Origin: JACKDW01 sp964621785
GTDB taxonomy: Bacteria; Myxococcota_A; Polyangia; Nannocystales; Nannocystaceae
NCBI GenBank assembly: GCA_964621785.1
Contig: CAZUPD010000010.1
Location: 1-64,000, forward strand
DNA: 64,000 bases
Reading direction: 5' to 3'
Positions 43,851-52,998 of the stretch are shown here, piece by piece; within the stretch, counting starts at the first letter, position 1, and every line of letters begins with the position of its first letter. The position numbers and the translations under genes were made by a program. The notes below the pieces were generated by a model, which did not search any database, was not told the DNA's origin, and saw only the letters and a list, made by a program, of their open reading frames with translations.

Positions 43851-46822
43851 TGCAATAGGTCCTCGTAGTAGCGCTGGACGGGCTCGTCAAACCCGTCCGG
43901 TGGATCTTCTTTCATTGCCTCGACTACCGCGTCACGCAACGAACGGTCGCGCTCGGCCTCGGTCGAAGCCTCGTGCCGCTGTTGTGACCCAGTCGGTGGT
44001 GGCGGGGACGACTTGCGCAAACTGGCGATCGCCTGCTCGATCTCCTGCAGTGCATGTTGTTGCTCATACAAGGCATCGGAGGGCTCGTATTTCCCCAGTT
44101 GCTGTGAACTCTCGCCCATGTATCCCGCAGCACGTTTCAGGGCTTCACGCCCGTGTTCGGGGAGCGGAGCCGACTGCTCGCTGTCGAGCAGTGCTTGGGC
44201 GCGTTGACGCAATCCCTGTTGACTGCTGTCGACCGACTCGTACTCGGCCTGTTGCTCACCCGTTGGGGATGGCTTGGGAAGCATGTTTCGAAGTTCATCT
44301 CGTACGCGGTTCCCCCCGTCGCGCAGACGCTCGACCTTGGCCGACTCGCGCTCGACCCCCTGGGCATGTCTTGCAGCGTCCTCGAGGGCCATCAGGGCTT
44401 CTTGGGCGCGTTCGGCACTCGGCAACAGACTCGGGTTGGGCTTGTTGAGCTCCGCCTGCAACCGCTTGAGTGCCTGTCGACCATCCTCAAACGCGTTGCG
44501 AGCGTTGCGTCCGAGGCGGGCATCGCGAACCTCGTCAAATTGCTCGAGCAACTTTTCGACCTGCTTGGCAAGGGAGGTTGCCTGTTTCTCCCCAACTTGA
44601 AGATCCGCCTGTGATGCGCGCTGTTGTTGGTGAAGCTCGCGACTGTGGCCCTTGACCCCGGTCTGGGCATCCTGGATCCGGCTCAACTCGCGCAAGAGGT
44701 CGAGCCGGGCTTGTTCCTCGGGGGAGAGTTGGGCTTGTGGTGTATCTGCAAGTTTCCCCTGGACATCATCCCGCAGTTTTTGAATCTCGGACAACGCATC
44801 ACGGGCCTGCTGCAAGGCTCCATCGACATCCCCGCGGCGCAACTGCTCCATCACATCCTGGTGCGCGACCTGCTGCTCCATCGCCGCGAACGCATCGGAA
44901 TTGAGGAATTCTGAGTTGAGCTCCTTGCGCAGCATGCTGCGGGCCTCGGCAACCCTCCGCAGATCGTCGCGCACTCGCTGGTGTAGCAACTCGATCTCCG
45001 CCCGCACGGATTCATCACCGGCTTTGAGCGCCTCGAGCAATTCGACCAACTTTTGCTGGCTGGCCTGCAAGCGGGCGACCAAACTCTCAATCTGCTCCAT
45101 GATCTGTGTATCGACAAGATCGTCGAGGCGAATGATTTCATCCTCGAGTCCGGCGACTTCTTTGGCGTTGTGGCGGACCAATCCGGCAAACGCAGTGGGA
45201 AGCGTTGGGCTCGGAAGGCCCGTATCGGTAAACGTCGCCTGCTCGTGGAGTTGCGTCTCGTCTCGGTGCAACTTCACCAACCGCTCGTGGATGGCCGACA
45301 GCACCGCAACATCACGTTCGGGCGCCAGCGTGTCCACACTCAATGCCTCGATTGCTTGCGAGAGTTGACCCAGCAACATCGCACTCGCGGCCAGGACCGA
45401 TCGCAGTTCGTAGAGGCGATCGCGTGGCAGCAGTGTTTCGCCTGATTCTTCGGACAGGGCAGGGGACGTCATCCGCGTCGCCAGCAGGTCGACCGCCGCA
45501 TCGCGAAGCTCCCGCAGCGCAACCAAGTTCTCCTCGTGCCGACTTTCGGCATCCTCGACCCGCAACTGCAAGACCGCCGAACGCGTGACCTTCCCCGGCG
45601 GATCGGGTAGCGGCTCCAACCCGAGGCCGGGATCGTTGTCGCGAACCTCGATCCAATAGGACAGCTCGACCCGGTCATCGACGGATAGGCTTTTGAGGTC
45701 CCAACTATAATGATGGTTCCACACGCGGGCGCCCGGTGGCGGTGGATCGATCGGTAGACGAACCACGCGGGGTGCAGGCGCATCCTCGTCGGTCTCGCCA
45801 ACAACTTCGGGCACTTCAAACACCAGTTCCGCTGCTGCCAACCCGAAGTCGTCGCGGGCGCGGAAGCGGAGGTCGACCACATCGGTCTCGGCTGCGTTGG
45901 CCTGTGAGCGCGGGAGCGGCAACAACTCGATCTCGGGTGGTTGGTCGACTTCTAGCTCGATCGGAAAGGTCGGAGCTTCGCGCCCGGTGGCATGCAGTTG
46001 CCAACTTCCCGACGAGCGAATCACAAACTGGCCGAGTAACTCGCCGTCGACTTCGACCAATGCGACCTCCTCAGCGGTTTCATCGCTGTCGTCGGTCACC
46101 AGCGTCAGGCGGAGATCGTCGGCATCGAGCGGCGTCACATTCACGCCGACTTCGGTTCCTGCCGGCACCCGCAACACGCCGCTCGGATTGACGAGAGATT
46201 GTGGTTGACGCCCGGTGTGTGATGGAAAAGTGAGGTCCAACACGAGTGAGGACCAAATCGGGGAAGGCGGGCGCGGCGGATGTCCATCCCGGCCGGCGAG
46301 CAGGAGGGCAAAGCCAGTCGTGGTCTGCGGACTGAACACACCCACACCTGCACTGACAACCGCCGCGGCGAGGAGCAATCCCGGAGCTCGAAGTTGCAAG
46401 CCGCGCGCGTAGCGAGCCGGATTCGGCCGGGTTCGGGCAAGCGATTCATCGATCCGTGCGATGAACAGATCCCGGAGTTCTCCGCGTTGGGGCTGCACGG
46501 CAAACTCGGCTGCCGCCAGCAAATCTTCGCGCAACGGAGCCTTCTGATCGATGGCGCGGGCGACGTTGACGAGACTTCGCAAGTGCAGCGCCCGGCGAGC
46601 CAGGGCGAGAGTGGTCAACGCCGCGAGTGCGGTGACCCCGCACAAGCACACGATGCGAAAAATATCTCCACGAAGGGTCCAGGCAGTGATCACGGCAAAC
46701 AGGACAAACAACAGGCCGGACCCTGCCACGACCCACAATCCGGACCGAGCAGCAAGGCGCCGCAGTGATATCATGCGGACGCTCGCTAAGAACCGAGCCA
46801 AATGGCGTGGGGTCGTCTCCAT
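43847..46822 (-). CDS. Large DUF4175-like membrane protein with coiled coils
   Basis: 991 residues from the ATG at 46822; other Met codons (46774, 46873) are possible because no clear ribosome-binding site is present. Two or three N-terminal membrane segments (GLWVVAGSGLLFVLFAVITAW, a second after a short loop, and PGLLLAAAVVSAGVGVF) precede a beta-sandwich-like region. A long helical, Gln/Glu-rich coiled-coil half follows (for example QIESLVARLQASQQKLVELL). This architecture matches DUF4175-type proteins found next to gluzincin genes. Function unknown; envelope location. It is divergent from the ECF sigma gene. Confidence 0.75.
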   Translation of the reverse strand: METTPRHLARFLASVRMISLRRLAARSGLWVVAGSGLLFVLFAVITAWTLRGDIFRIVCLCGVTALAALTTLALARRALHLRSLVNVARAIDQKAPLREDLLAAAEFAVQPQRGELRDLFIARIDESLARTRPNPARYARGLQLRAPGLLLAAAVVSAGVGVFSPQTTTGFALLLAGRDGHPPRPPSPIWSSLVLDLTFPSHTGRQPQSLVNPSGVLRVPAGTEVGVNVTPLDADDLRLTLVTDDSDETAEEVALVEVDGELLGQFVIRSSGSWQLHATGREAPTFPIELEVDQPPEIELLPLPRSQANAAETDVVDLRFRARDDFGLAAAELVFEVPEVVGETDEDAPAPRVVRLPIDPPPPGARVWNHHYSWDLKSLSVDDRVELSYWIEVRDNDPGLGLEPLPDPPGKVTRSAVLQLRVEDAESRHEENLVALRELRDAAVDLLATRMTSPALSEESGETLLPRDRLYELRSVLAASAMLLGQLSQAIEALSVDTLAPERDVAVLSAIHERLVKLHRDETQLHEQATFTDTGLPSPTLPTAFAGLVRHNAKEVAGLEDEIIRLDDLVDTQIMEQIESLVARLQASQQKLVELLEALKAGDESVRAEIELLHQRVRDDLRRVAEARSMLRKELNSEFLNSDAFAAMEQQVAHQDVMEQLRRGDVDGALQQARDALSEIQKLRDDVQGKLADTPQAQLSPEEQARLDLLRELSRIQDAQTGVKGHSRELHQQQRASQADLQVGEKQATSLAKQVEKLLEQFDEVRDARLGRNARNAFEDGRQALKRLQAELNKPNPSLLPSAERAQEALMALEDAARHAQGVERESAKVERLRDGGNRVRDELRNMLPKPSPTGEQQAEYESVDSSQQGLRQRAQALLDSEQSAPLPEHGREALKRAAGYMGESSQQLGKYEPSDALYEQQHALQEIEQAIASLRKSSPPPPTGSQQRHEASTEAERDRSLRDAVVEAMKEDPPDGFDEPVQRYYEDLLQ

Positions 46823-46992
46823 TTTCGCGTAGCGCACAAGAAATGGTTTGTTTCGGTATAACCGTATTGGCACCGCCCGTCACCCACCGCGGGCAACCAG
46901 TGACGAGGTCGAAAACCTCAGACAGGTGTCGAGAACGCTCCCCAAACCTCTGAATAGGGCATTCAAGGGCCCGTCCAAGGACGAAAGCAAAC

Positions 46993-47676
46993 GTGGTTTC
47001 TCCACAACCCGACGACCGTGTGTTGGTCGCAGCCTGCCAAGCCGGTGACAGGCAGGCATTTAAGGTTCTGATGCAGCGCTACCAGCGCAAAGTGTACGCA
47101 ATCGCGTACGGATTTCTCCGCAACCAAGAGGACGCGCTCGACGTGGTTCAAGAAAGCTTCATCAAGGTCCATCGCTACCTTGGCAAGTTTGAGGGCAACT
47201 CGAGCTTTTACACCTGGTTGTATCGCATCGTTACCAACCTCTGTATCGACCACATTCGCAAGAACAAGCGCCACCGGGCACTCGAGTTTGACGACGGGCT
47301 TCGCCACGACAAACGCGGCCAAGAGGCCATGAGCGTCGGAGCCAAGCCGCTGACAAACTCGGGAGATCCGGCGCAGATGCTCAAACGCCGCGAGATTCTC
47401 GATGCCGTGCAAGACGGTCTGCAGTATCTCAGCGACAAGCATCGTGCCGTCATCGTCATGCGCGAGCTTCAGGGCATGAGTTACGAAGAGATGGCCAAGG
47501 CCATGGGGTGCTCCAAGGGCACCATCATGAGTCGTTTGTTCCATGCTCGGAAAAACATGCAGAAGCATCTAACTGAGCGCTTGGGGTACACCGGGGACGA
47601 AGCTGCGGCACGGGTGAAGCGAACCAATCAATCGTCGTCTGATGGGATCTCGACACGGGAGGCGGCCGTATCATGA
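46993..47676 (+). CDS. ECF-type RNA polymerase sigma factor
   Basis: 227 residues from a GTG start. Region 2 is clear (ALDVVQESFIKVHRYLGKFEGNSSFYTWLYRIVTNLCIDHIRK) and region 4 contains the helix-turn-helix MSYEEMAKAMGCSKGTIMSRLFHARKNM. The spacing and the RpoE-like region 2 suggest the RpoE-type ECF group. The stop overlaps the start of the next gene (ATGA), a putative anti-sigma factor, the usual arrangement. The upstream gap is shared with the divergent DUF4175-like gene. Confidence 0.93.
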   Translation: MVSPQPDDRVLVAACQAGDRQAFKVLMQRYQRKVYAIAYGFLRNQEDALDVVQESFIKVHRYLGKFEGNSSFYTWLYRIVTNLCIDHIRKNKRHRALEFDDGLRHDKRGQEAMSVGAKPLTNSGDPAQMLKRREILDAVQDGLQYLSDKHRAVIVMRELQGMSYEEMAKAMGCSKGTIMSRLFHARKNMQKHLTERLGYTGDEAAARVKRTNQSSSDGISTREAAVS

Positions 47677-48362
47677 GCGGACATACGGAACAGGATTACT
47701 TGCAGTTACATGCATATTTTGATGGCGAACTGACAGGCCCAGAAGCCAGTTTGCTCGCCGACGAAGTTGCCCAAAATCCCGAGTTCGCCGATGAGCTCAA
47801 GGAGCTGGGCTTGTTTCACCAGGTCGTTGAGGCGAGTTTTGACTCCGTCGCCCAAGCCGTGCCGCAGGCCCGGTTTGAGCAGATCTGGGACGAGGTCGAG
47901 CGCACACTCGATGCCGACGCGCGCCTTCAGCAGGCCGCCGACGCGAGTGGCTCGTGGTGGACGCGAATCGGTAGCCTCTTGAGACCATTCGGGATTCCGG
48001 CAGCAGCAGTCGGAGGCGTCGCCGCGGCCTTCTACTTATTCGTCGGCAACGCCGAGCAAACCGAACCGCAAATCGCTGAGAATAAGGTCGCCGAGGAGGC
48101 GTCGAACGGGCCGGCTGAGACCAAATCGAGCGAGCCGCAACCGGAGCCTGCAAAGCAGATGGCAGCAAATCCCGACACCCTTGCCCAAAAACCTGCGGAT
48201 GAGCCGTTTCCGGCCCCCGCACCTGGGGTGGCGGAGTTCAAGCAGCTCGAGTTTGGTGTTAGTCGCGGTCACGTCGGAACACTCGAAGGCAAGTCGGGAA
48301 CGGTCACCGTCGTGTTTCTCAACGAGGATGAGGAACCGGCATCGGGTGAGCGTCCACTGTAG
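47673..48362 (+). CDS. Putative membrane anti-sigma factor
   Basis: 229 residues. The N-terminal domain has the anti-sigma-like LHAYFDGELTGPEASLLADEVAQNPEFADEL motif but lacks the HxxxCxxC zinc ligands of ZAS proteins. One membrane helix (IPAAAVGGVAAAFYLFVG, about 110-127) leads to a roughly 100-residue Pro/Glu-rich periplasmic part ending in an Ig-like or beta stretch (GKSGTVTVVFLNEDEE). It would sequester the cotranscribed sigma factor at the membrane. A four-base overlap with the sigma gene indicates translational coupling. Confidence 0.82.
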   Translation: MSGHTEQDYLQLHAYFDGELTGPEASLLADEVAQNPEFADELKELGLFHQVVEASFDSVAQAVPQARFEQIWDEVERTLDADARLQQAADASGSWWTRIGSLLRPFGIPAAAVGGVAAAFYLFVGNAEQTEPQIAENKVAEEASNGPAETKSSEPQPEPAKQMAANPDTLAQKPADEPFPAPAPGVAEFKQLEFGVSRGHVGTLEGKSGTVTVVFLNEDEEPASGERPL

Positions 48363-48371
48363 GGGTTGGCA

Positions 48372-48878
48372 ATGAAAGCGCGAAGTTTCTTAGCAACGGT
48401 ATTGGCGGGGTGCTTGGTCCCTGCTCTTGCATTTACACCGGTTGTATTGACATCGAATGTCACGCAAGCAGCCGCGAGCGAGGCAGAGTGTCAAGTTTAC
48501 TCGGTGCTGGCCTCGAAAACGGGTGATGGCACCATCCCCGACAATCTCAAATTCCTCGCTGAGCAACTGCGAGACGACCAGTTCGCGGCATACAAGAGTT
48601 TTCGATTACTCGGCAATCAACGTCTGAGTCTCGATGTCAAACAACCCAAAAAGGCGTCGCTCAGCAGTGGACACAAACTCTCACTCGAGTATCTCGGTGC
48701 CAAGGAATCAAAGTTGCAGTTACATGCAACCCTCCTCTCACGAACAGATGACAAGCAGTTGTTCAACGCGATTTACAGCATCGACAACAACGGCTTGTTG
48801 ATGATCGGCGGCGTCCGAGGTGATGGTGGCAAGGTGTTTTTCGCCATCCAGTGCCGCCTCAACAAAGCCGCGAAATAG
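48372..48878 (+). CDS. Secreted protein of unknown function
   Basis: 168 residues; the ATG at 48372 follows AGGGG by 6 bases. The signal peptide is FLATVLAGCLVPALAFTPVVLTSNVTQA. The mature domain is beta-rich (KSFRLLGNQRLSLDVKQP, LQLHATLLSRTDDKQLFNAIYS, LLMIGGVRGDGGKVFFAIQC) with two cysteines. It comes 9 bases after the anti-sigma gene and is the last gene before a strong hairpin, so it is probably part of the sigma-factor operon. Confidence 0.75.
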   Translation: MKARSFLATVLAGCLVPALAFTPVVLTSNVTQAAASEAECQVYSVLASKTGDGTIPDNLKFLAEQLRDDQFAAYKSFRLLGNQRLSLDVKQPKKASLSSGHKLSLEYLGAKESKLQLHATLLSRTDDKQLFNAIYSIDNNGLLMIGGVRGDGGKVFFAIQCRLNKAAK

Positions 48879-48896
48879 CGCTCGCTCGGTTTGAGC

Positions 48897-48926
48897 CGAA
48901 TGCCCGGGTCCACACCCGGGCATTCG
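48897..48926 (+). terminator. Hairpin ending the sigma-factor operon
   Basis: A perfect 13-bp stem, CGAATGCCCGGGT and ACCCGGGCATTCG, has the loop CCAC and starts 18 bases after the last stop codon of the sigma operon. The following sequence (CAATTTCGCGG) has only a weak T-run, but stem strength is high. Confidence 0.8.
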
Positions 48927-49099
48927 CAATTTCGCGGCTCTTGGGTGTGCGAAGTGACGCGTGCTGGTGCATTTGGAACATACATACGTGATGAGGCGTT
49001 GCTTTTCTGGATCATCGGTTCCGGTTATGGTTGCGCCGTGCTGAAGCCCGTCTGTCAGTTCTTTTCCCGCCCGGGTGTCCGGTGTCGCGAGTCCGTCCG

Positions 49100-51433
49100 A
49101 TGTCCGAAGTGACAGCGAAACGCCGTAAAAAGTGGATGTATGTGGGCCTAGGCGGGCTTTTCGTAGTCGTCGCCGGAGCTGTGACTGCGGTTGCGACCTA
49201 CCCGTCGTGGGCCGCCGGATGGGTCGAAGAGGAGCTTGTCGAGCGGTTGTCCAAGCGTCTCGGCGGGGAAGTAGGCATCGGCGCCCTGGAGCTCGATTAC
49301 GATCGGGTGGTCCTGCGCGATGTCACGATCGAGCTTGATGATACACACATGATGTTTGCCAAAGTCGACATCTCAGTCGACCGCGATGCTCTGTGGAGTC
49401 GGCAGGTACGGGTCGTCGATGTCGGGGTCGAAGGTGGCGAAGTGGTCGGCGAGGTCGACTCCTTGCGAGAAGTAGCGAGAAAGGTCGTTTCGCGGCGAGA
49501 TGATGGGAACCAGGCCAAGGGCCGTATTTCCCTCACACCACAAAAACTCACGGTCTCCGACCTCGCAGTCAACATCGCCCGCGAGGGCACTGGTTCGCTG
49601 ATGGGGGTGCTCGACGTCGAGGTTGTCCCGGCCGACAAACAAATTGCAGTTGCACTTAAAAAAGCTGTGATTGCGCGGGAGGGGGGCCGCGGACTCAAGG
49701 CCAGCCAAATCGAAACCTCACTCGCGTGGACGCGGACGGATGCTGGCATCGAACCCACGTTCCCGTTGACCGTCAAGGTTCGCGGTGGTGCAACCTCGAT
49801 CACCGAGAAAATCGCAGTTGCAGGGACCAACGGCTCGATCAGTATTGCAGATGCAAAGATCTCGACCATTGGAATTGACCTGCGGGGAGGGTTCTCCGAT
49901 CGTGATGGGGATGGTGACTCCGAACTTGCGGAGTTGTGGTCGCTACAGGGGGATGTGCAGCGCGACCTTTCGGTCGGCCAGATCACCCTCGAGATGAAGG
50001 CGTTTGAGCTTGGGCGCGTCCCCCAAGTGTTGGCCAATCTTCCTGTGGTGAAGTCCGAATCGGCGACCGTCGGCGGCCAAGTTGCGGTCGACTTTGCCGA
50101 GGGCAAGGCGGCGGTCGAAGGCGATGTGGCGCTCGCGGGGCTCAACGTCAATCACCCATTGCTCGCCCGGCATGTCGTTCCCGGAATCGGCTTTAACTTG
50201 GACTTCAAAGGTTCGATCGACCCGCAGGCACGGACCGTTGAAGTTGAACATGCAACCATTACCCGGGGGGATGTGGCGCTCAAGCTCGACGGCGTGTTTG
50301 TACATCCGCCCACGCGCGAGCAACGGAAGTACAAGATCCATGCGCTGGTGCCCCAGGTCAACTGCCAGGACGTACTCGATGCACTGCCCCACGAGCTTGT
50401 GCCGAGCTTGGTGGGGATGAAAGTCGGCGGCAAATTTGGTCTCGACATCACGGCCGACATCGATTTTTCCAACCTCGAAGAGGCCACGCTTTCGGGCAAG
50501 GTCGACTACCTCGGTTGCAAAGTGAAGTCGGTGCCCGAGCTGTTGTCCGAGGCGCGTCTGCGTGGAACGTTTAGCCATCGTCCGGTGATGCGTGACGGCA
50601 GCATTCGCAAGATCGATCTGTTTCCCGGATCGGGCACGTACTCACCGTACGAGCAGATTTCCAAGTACATGACCGACGCCGTGCGGACGACCGAGGACGG
50701 CGGGTTTTGGCGGCACAAAGGGTTTTTGCCGTCGCAGTTTGAAAAGGCTTTACGCCGCAACCTCGCCGCGGGTCGGATCCGGCTCGGGGCGTCGACCATC
50801 TCCATGCAGATGGTCAAGAACGTGTTGCTCAGCCACGAGCGGACGCTGTCCCGCAAGCTCCAGGAAATGGTGCTGACCTGGTACGTCGAACAGGTGTTAG
50901 ACAAAAAGCGGATCATCGAGCTCTACCTCAATGTCATTGAGTTTGGGCCCGGGATCTACGGCGTGACCCGGGCCTCTCGCCACTACTTTGGCAAGCACCC
51001 GCTGGAGATCAATCCGGCTGAAGCCGCCTATCTCGCGTTGATGTTGCCGAGTCCGGTGCGTCGCCACGTCCACTGGTGCGAGGGCAGTCTGAGCCCGCGG
51101 TTTGACAAAAAGCTGCGCAACATTCTGCGGTTGATGCACGAGCGTGGGCGCATCGATGCAGCGATCTACGAGCAGTGGAAAGACTTTCAAATCGTGTTTG
51201 ACCACAGCGAACGCGATTCTCCGGATGCTTGCAAAGCACAGATCAAGCGTTTGATGGAGGCGACTTCGACCCAGCACGCGATGAGCGGAATGCTGAGTGG
51301 TGGATCCGATGTTCCCACCCCGGTCGGCGAACATCCCGTGCTCGACGATCCCGCGTTAGACTTCAGCGATGACCCGGCCGACGGCGAGGTCGACAAGCGT
51401 CCGGCGATGGACGGTGAAGACGAAGAGCGTTGA
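49100..51433 (+). CDS. AsmA-like protein fused to a GT51 peptidoglycan glycosyltransferase
   Basis: 777 residues from the ATG at 49100. One N-terminal membrane helix precedes about 480 residues of AsmA-like beta-rich repeats (VEEELVERLSKRLGGEVGIGALELDY, VVDVGVEGGEVVGEVDSLREVARKVV). The C-terminal GT51 domain has the catalytic-Glu motif RTTEDGGFWRHKG and GASTISMQMVKNVLLSHERTLSRKLQEM, then ELYLNVIEFGPGIYG. No transpeptidase domain follows. It should polymerise glycan strands from lipid II. The next gene overlaps it by 20 bases. Confidence 0.88.
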   Translation: MSEVTAKRRKKWMYVGLGGLFVVVAGAVTAVATYPSWAAGWVEEELVERLSKRLGGEVGIGALELDYDRVVLRDVTIELDDTHMMFAKVDISVDRDALWSRQVRVVDVGVEGGEVVGEVDSLREVARKVVSRRDDGNQAKGRISLTPQKLTVSDLAVNIAREGTGSLMGVLDVEVVPADKQIAVALKKAVIAREGGRGLKASQIETSLAWTRTDAGIEPTFPLTVKVRGGATSITEKIAVAGTNGSISIADAKISTIGIDLRGGFSDRDGDGDSELAELWSLQGDVQRDLSVGQITLEMKAFELGRVPQVLANLPVVKSESATVGGQVAVDFAEGKAAVEGDVALAGLNVNHPLLARHVVPGIGFNLDFKGSIDPQARTVEVEHATITRGDVALKLDGVFVHPPTREQRKYKIHALVPQVNCQDVLDALPHELVPSLVGMKVGGKFGLDITADIDFSNLEEATLSGKVDYLGCKVKSVPELLSEARLRGTFSHRPVMRDGSIRKIDLFPGSGTYSPYEQISKYMTDAVRTTEDGGFWRHKGFLPSQFEKALRRNLAAGRIRLGASTISMQMVKNVLLSHERTLSRKLQEMVLTWYVEQVLDKKRIIELYLNVIEFGPGIYGVTRASRHYFGKHPLEINPAEAAYLALMLPSPVRRHVHWCEGSLSPRFDKKLRNILRLMHERGRIDAAIYEQWKDFQIVFDHSERDSPDACKAQIKRLMEATSTQHAMSGMLSGGSDVPTPVGEHPVLDDPALDFSDDPADGEVDKRPAMDGEDEER

Positions 51434-52889
51434 GCTTCTCGCCACGATCGTCACGCTTTGTCTCAGTGGGCAGGTGTGGGCGCAGGAAGTCCTCATCGAT
51501 GCTGATACACGGACATTCCCCCCGAACCTCGAGGGTAGGCGGGTGCACGGGGACGTCTCACTGGGCCTGCGCGCTGGCCTGTACGCCGAAGATCCGGTGG
51601 TTGAACTCGACCCCACCTTCAGCTTGGATTTTTCGGATCTGGTCCCGCTTCGGCTGACGCTCGGGGCACTGATTCGTCTGCGGATCGTCGATCGCTCACC
51701 CGAGCAGGGCACGGTGTTGCGACGCACCGATTGGGATGAAGCCGGTGATTTTCTCACGCTTTTGCGTTCGCTCGACTACGTCGATGCGTTTGCCCATGGC
51801 TATGGCGGCGTCAATGTCCGGGCTTCGCTCGGTCGGGTCGACAATCGCCGGATGGGCGACGGTGCAATTATAGATGGCTATGCAAATAGCTTGGACCTCG
51901 ATCGCAGGCGCAGTGGGCTCGATAGTTCGGTGCGTATACATGGACCATTGCTCGGCTACCCGGCCGGAATCGACCTCGACCTGTTGATCGGCGATTTGGC
52001 GGGCCATCAGGTGTTTGCCGGGCGTATCGGGGCCGATTGGGCCGGTGCTTGGTTGGGGTTTACCGTAGCCGGCGATCCACTTGCCCCGCGGGGATTGGTG
52101 CCATCGGCATCGCCGGAGGCGTTGGCGGTCGACAGTCGCAATGCGATCGACGTCGCGGAGCGGGGTGGGGTGGCGAGTCTTGGACTCGACCTCGGCTACG
52201 ATATCTCCGACCAGTGGTGGTACTCGATTCGCCCGCACATCGACCTGGTGTTGATGCCAGGTTTGGCCCGTGGATTTCATCTCGGGGTCGATGCCTGGTT
52301 TTCGATGGGTCGAAGGCGGCAGGTCCGGCTGGGCGCGATTGGAGAGTTGACCTACGGCGACGCCAACTACGATCCGGGTTATTTCGATGTGTTTTACACT
52401 CAGCAGCGTGTACATGCACAGTTTATCGACACTCCGACCGGTCTGCCGGCAGATTTTGCCTCCCTCGCCGCACCCAAGGCTGAGTTTGTGCAGCTGCAAG
52501 ATCTCCACGGTACCGGAGGCTACGGCGGACTTCGATTTGAACATCGGGACGGAGTATTTGCCGAAACAGGCTATCGCTACCGGCCGGGAGCCCTCGGGCA
52601 TACCTGGGAGACGCGTGTCGGGATCGACCTCTCGGAGGTACGACTCGGACTGTTGCACGCCCACCGCGGTGCGTTGGGGTTTGACATCATCGAGCCGCGG
52701 GGGACACTCGCCGAGTTCAACCTCGACATCCCGATCGGCGCCTATGTATCGGTCAACGCCCGTCTCGGCTACCTCTACCTCACACGTCGGCAACTCGGCG
52801 CAACTGCCCGGGCGGGGGCCATCAGCTCGGGATTTGTCGGCGGTGGGGGGATTGTGTTAGTTGGCGTTCGCGGACATCTTGGATTCTAG
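51414..52889 (+). CDS. Predicted outer-membrane beta-barrel protein
   Basis: 491 residues from the GTG at 51414, which overlaps the upstream gene by 20 bases and gives a signal peptide (ELLATIVTLCLSGQVWA). The mature part alternates amphipathic beta strands with glycines and aromatics and ends in a C-terminal Phe (VRGHLGF), typical of barrel proteins inserted by the BAM machine. No substrate or family could be recognised. Translation is probably coupled to the AsmA-GT51 gene, suggesting an envelope-related role. Confidence 0.75.
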   Translation: MKTKSVELLATIVTLCLSGQVWAQEVLIDADTRTFPPNLEGRRVHGDVSLGLRAGLYAEDPVVELDPTFSLDFSDLVPLRLTLGALIRLRIVDRSPEQGTVLRRTDWDEAGDFLTLLRSLDYVDAFAHGYGGVNVRASLGRVDNRRMGDGAIIDGYANSLDLDRRRSGLDSSVRIHGPLLGYPAGIDLDLLIGDLAGHQVFAGRIGADWAGAWLGFTVAGDPLAPRGLVPSASPEALAVDSRNAIDVAERGGVASLGLDLGYDISDQWWYSIRPHIDLVLMPGLARGFHLGVDAWFSMGRRRQVRLGAIGELTYGDANYDPGYFDVFYTQQRVHAQFIDTPTGLPADFASLAAPKAEFVQLQDLHGTGGYGGLRFEHRDGVFAETGYRYRPGALGHTWETRVGIDLSEVRLGLLHAHRGALGFDIIEPRGTLAEFNLDIPIGAYVSVNARLGYLYLTRRQLGATARAGAISSGFVGGGGIVLVGVRGHLGF

Positions 52890-52904
52890 CAGCCGACGCG
52901 CGAG

Positions 52905-52938
52905 AAAAACCACGGGTTGCTAGCCGTGGATGCTATTT
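52905..52938 (+). terminator. Terminator-like hairpin after the barrel gene
   Basis: The stem CCACGG and CCGTGG (52910-52915 and 52924-52929) has an 8-base loop. An A5 stretch lies upstream and ATGCTATTTTA follows. A TGTATTTACA element lies 15 bases further on, between the hairpin and trmH. Confidence 0.55.
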
Positions 52939-52998
52939 TAAAATGTATTTACAAATGTATGCGCGAGATTCTTGTTGGCCACTCGGAAGAGTTTGACG

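Noticed and set aside
52489..52498. TGCAGCTGCA counted among the dispersed palindromes
   Set aside because: Kept in the count because it matches the rule, but it is the GC-rich form and lies within ordinary codons, so this single copy may be chance.
51696..52793. 365-residue open frame on the minus strand
   Set aside because: Antisense of the beta-barrel gene, which has a signal peptide and C-terminal Phe on the plus strand.
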